From Mesorhizobium sp. M2A.F.Ca.ET.046.03.2.1 (GTDB lineage Bacteria; Pseudomonadota; Alphaproteobacteria; Rhizobiales; Rhizobiaceae), in assembly GCF_003952425.1 (NCBI RefSeq), contig NZ_CP034449.1, forward strand, positions 5,444,001-5,508,000: 64,000 nt of DNA. The letters are read 5' to 3'. The notes beneath the pieces are model-generated. The model saw nothing but the letters and a program-made list of their open reading frames with translations. It had not been told where the DNA came from and made no database searches. Shown piece by piece: positions 63,755 to 64,000 of the stretch (position 1 is its first letter; every line of letters starts with the position of its first letter). The translations under genes and the position numbers were made by a program.

Positions 63755-63850
63755 AGCGGGTGCGCCACGGCACCCCAGTTCAAGCTGCCCTGCCTTCGCT
63801 TCGCTCAGGCCACCCTCTCCCCGCAGGGGAGAGGAGAAGGGCGGCGCTAG

Positions 63851-64000
63851 ATGGATAGCTTCCGCTCGAAAATCATCCCCGTCACCACCATCCTCGCCGG
63901 CGTGGTGGTGCTCTGGTACGTCTTTGCCGTCATCCTCAACGCGCCGTTCCAGCGCGATCTCGATCAACGAGGCAATGAGACGCCCGGCACGGTCGAGTTC
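63851..64000 (+). CDS. ABC transporter permease, N-terminal part
   Basis: 50 residues are visible; the gene runs out of the window. A GGAGAAGGG site precedes ATG 63851. Residues 9-30 (PVTTILAGVVVLWYVFAVIL) form the first membrane helix, as in permeases of the NitT/TauT group, and it should be the pore of the ATPase at 62707-63498. The periplasmic part after it is hydrophilic. Confidence 0.8.
   Translation, partial: MDSFRSKIIPVTTILAGVVVLWYVFAVILNAPFQRDLDQRGNETPGTVEF

Overview
The window looks like chromosomal DNA of a rhizobial alphaproteobacterium, most probably Mesorhizobium or a close relative. The evidence is high G+C with strong third-position G/C, protein families typical of Rhizobiales (DUF3175, Rrf2/AhpD-like pairs, MttB next to a GcvT-type flavoprotein, paired RutR-like regulators), and many short palindromic intergenic elements of the RIME/REP kind. 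I see no rRNA, tRNA, CRISPR array, transposase or phage gene. Species assignment is inference from sequence style only.

Layout. 1-9.9 kb: sugar-acid region. It holds the end of an NAD-dependent epimerase/dehydratase, a DgoR-like GntR/FCD regulator, a DUF3175 protein, an MFS transporter, a GntR-type LacI regulator with a clear operator (4394-4409), an RbsBACC-style ABC importer and a gluconokinase. Together they suggest import and phosphorylation of gluconate or a related sugar acid. 9.9-11.6 kb: an acyltransferase-like protein and an Rrf2 regulator. 11.9-17.0 kb: sulfate ABC importer cysTWA flanked by two sulfate-binding proteins; neither mature binding protein contains Met or Cys. 17.2-34.1 kb: envelope block. 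A VanX-like M15 peptidase, PbpC and a large alpha-2-macroglobulin with an intact CAEQ thioester motif are transcribed leftwards; TamA and an enlarged TamB with a 626-residue internal duplication are transcribed rightwards.

34.4-40.8 kb: peptide/opine-type ABC importer (Tat-exported binding protein, two permeases, one fused double ATPase). 40.8-46.2 kb: a lipoprotein with an SLT-like domain, a non-pyrrolysine MttB-family methyltransferase followed by a covalent-flavin DMGDH/sarcosine-dehydrogenase-like enzyme (a methylated-amine module), and DoxX. 46.3-48.8 kb: a secreted unknown, a double-VOC protein and ChaC.

48.9-64 kb: a reductive pyrimidine degradation island. It contains PreT-PreA (dihydropyrimidine dehydrogenase), dihydropyrimidinase, N-carbamoyl-beta-alanine amidohydrolase, an omega-amino acid:pyruvate transaminase, two RutR-like TetR regulators with TGACC-N4-GGTCA operator candidates, and the start of a NitT/TauT-type ABC importer. 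An Rrf2/AhpD-like pair, two SDRs and a MmyB-type regulator sit inside this island between preA and the transaminase. The route would take uracil or thymine to beta-alanine (or its methyl homologue) and then to the semialdehyde.

Several intergenic gaps are filled by inverted-repeat mosaics and by palindromes sharing one core; some lie inside operons just after binding-protein genes, where they could set transcript stoichiometry.
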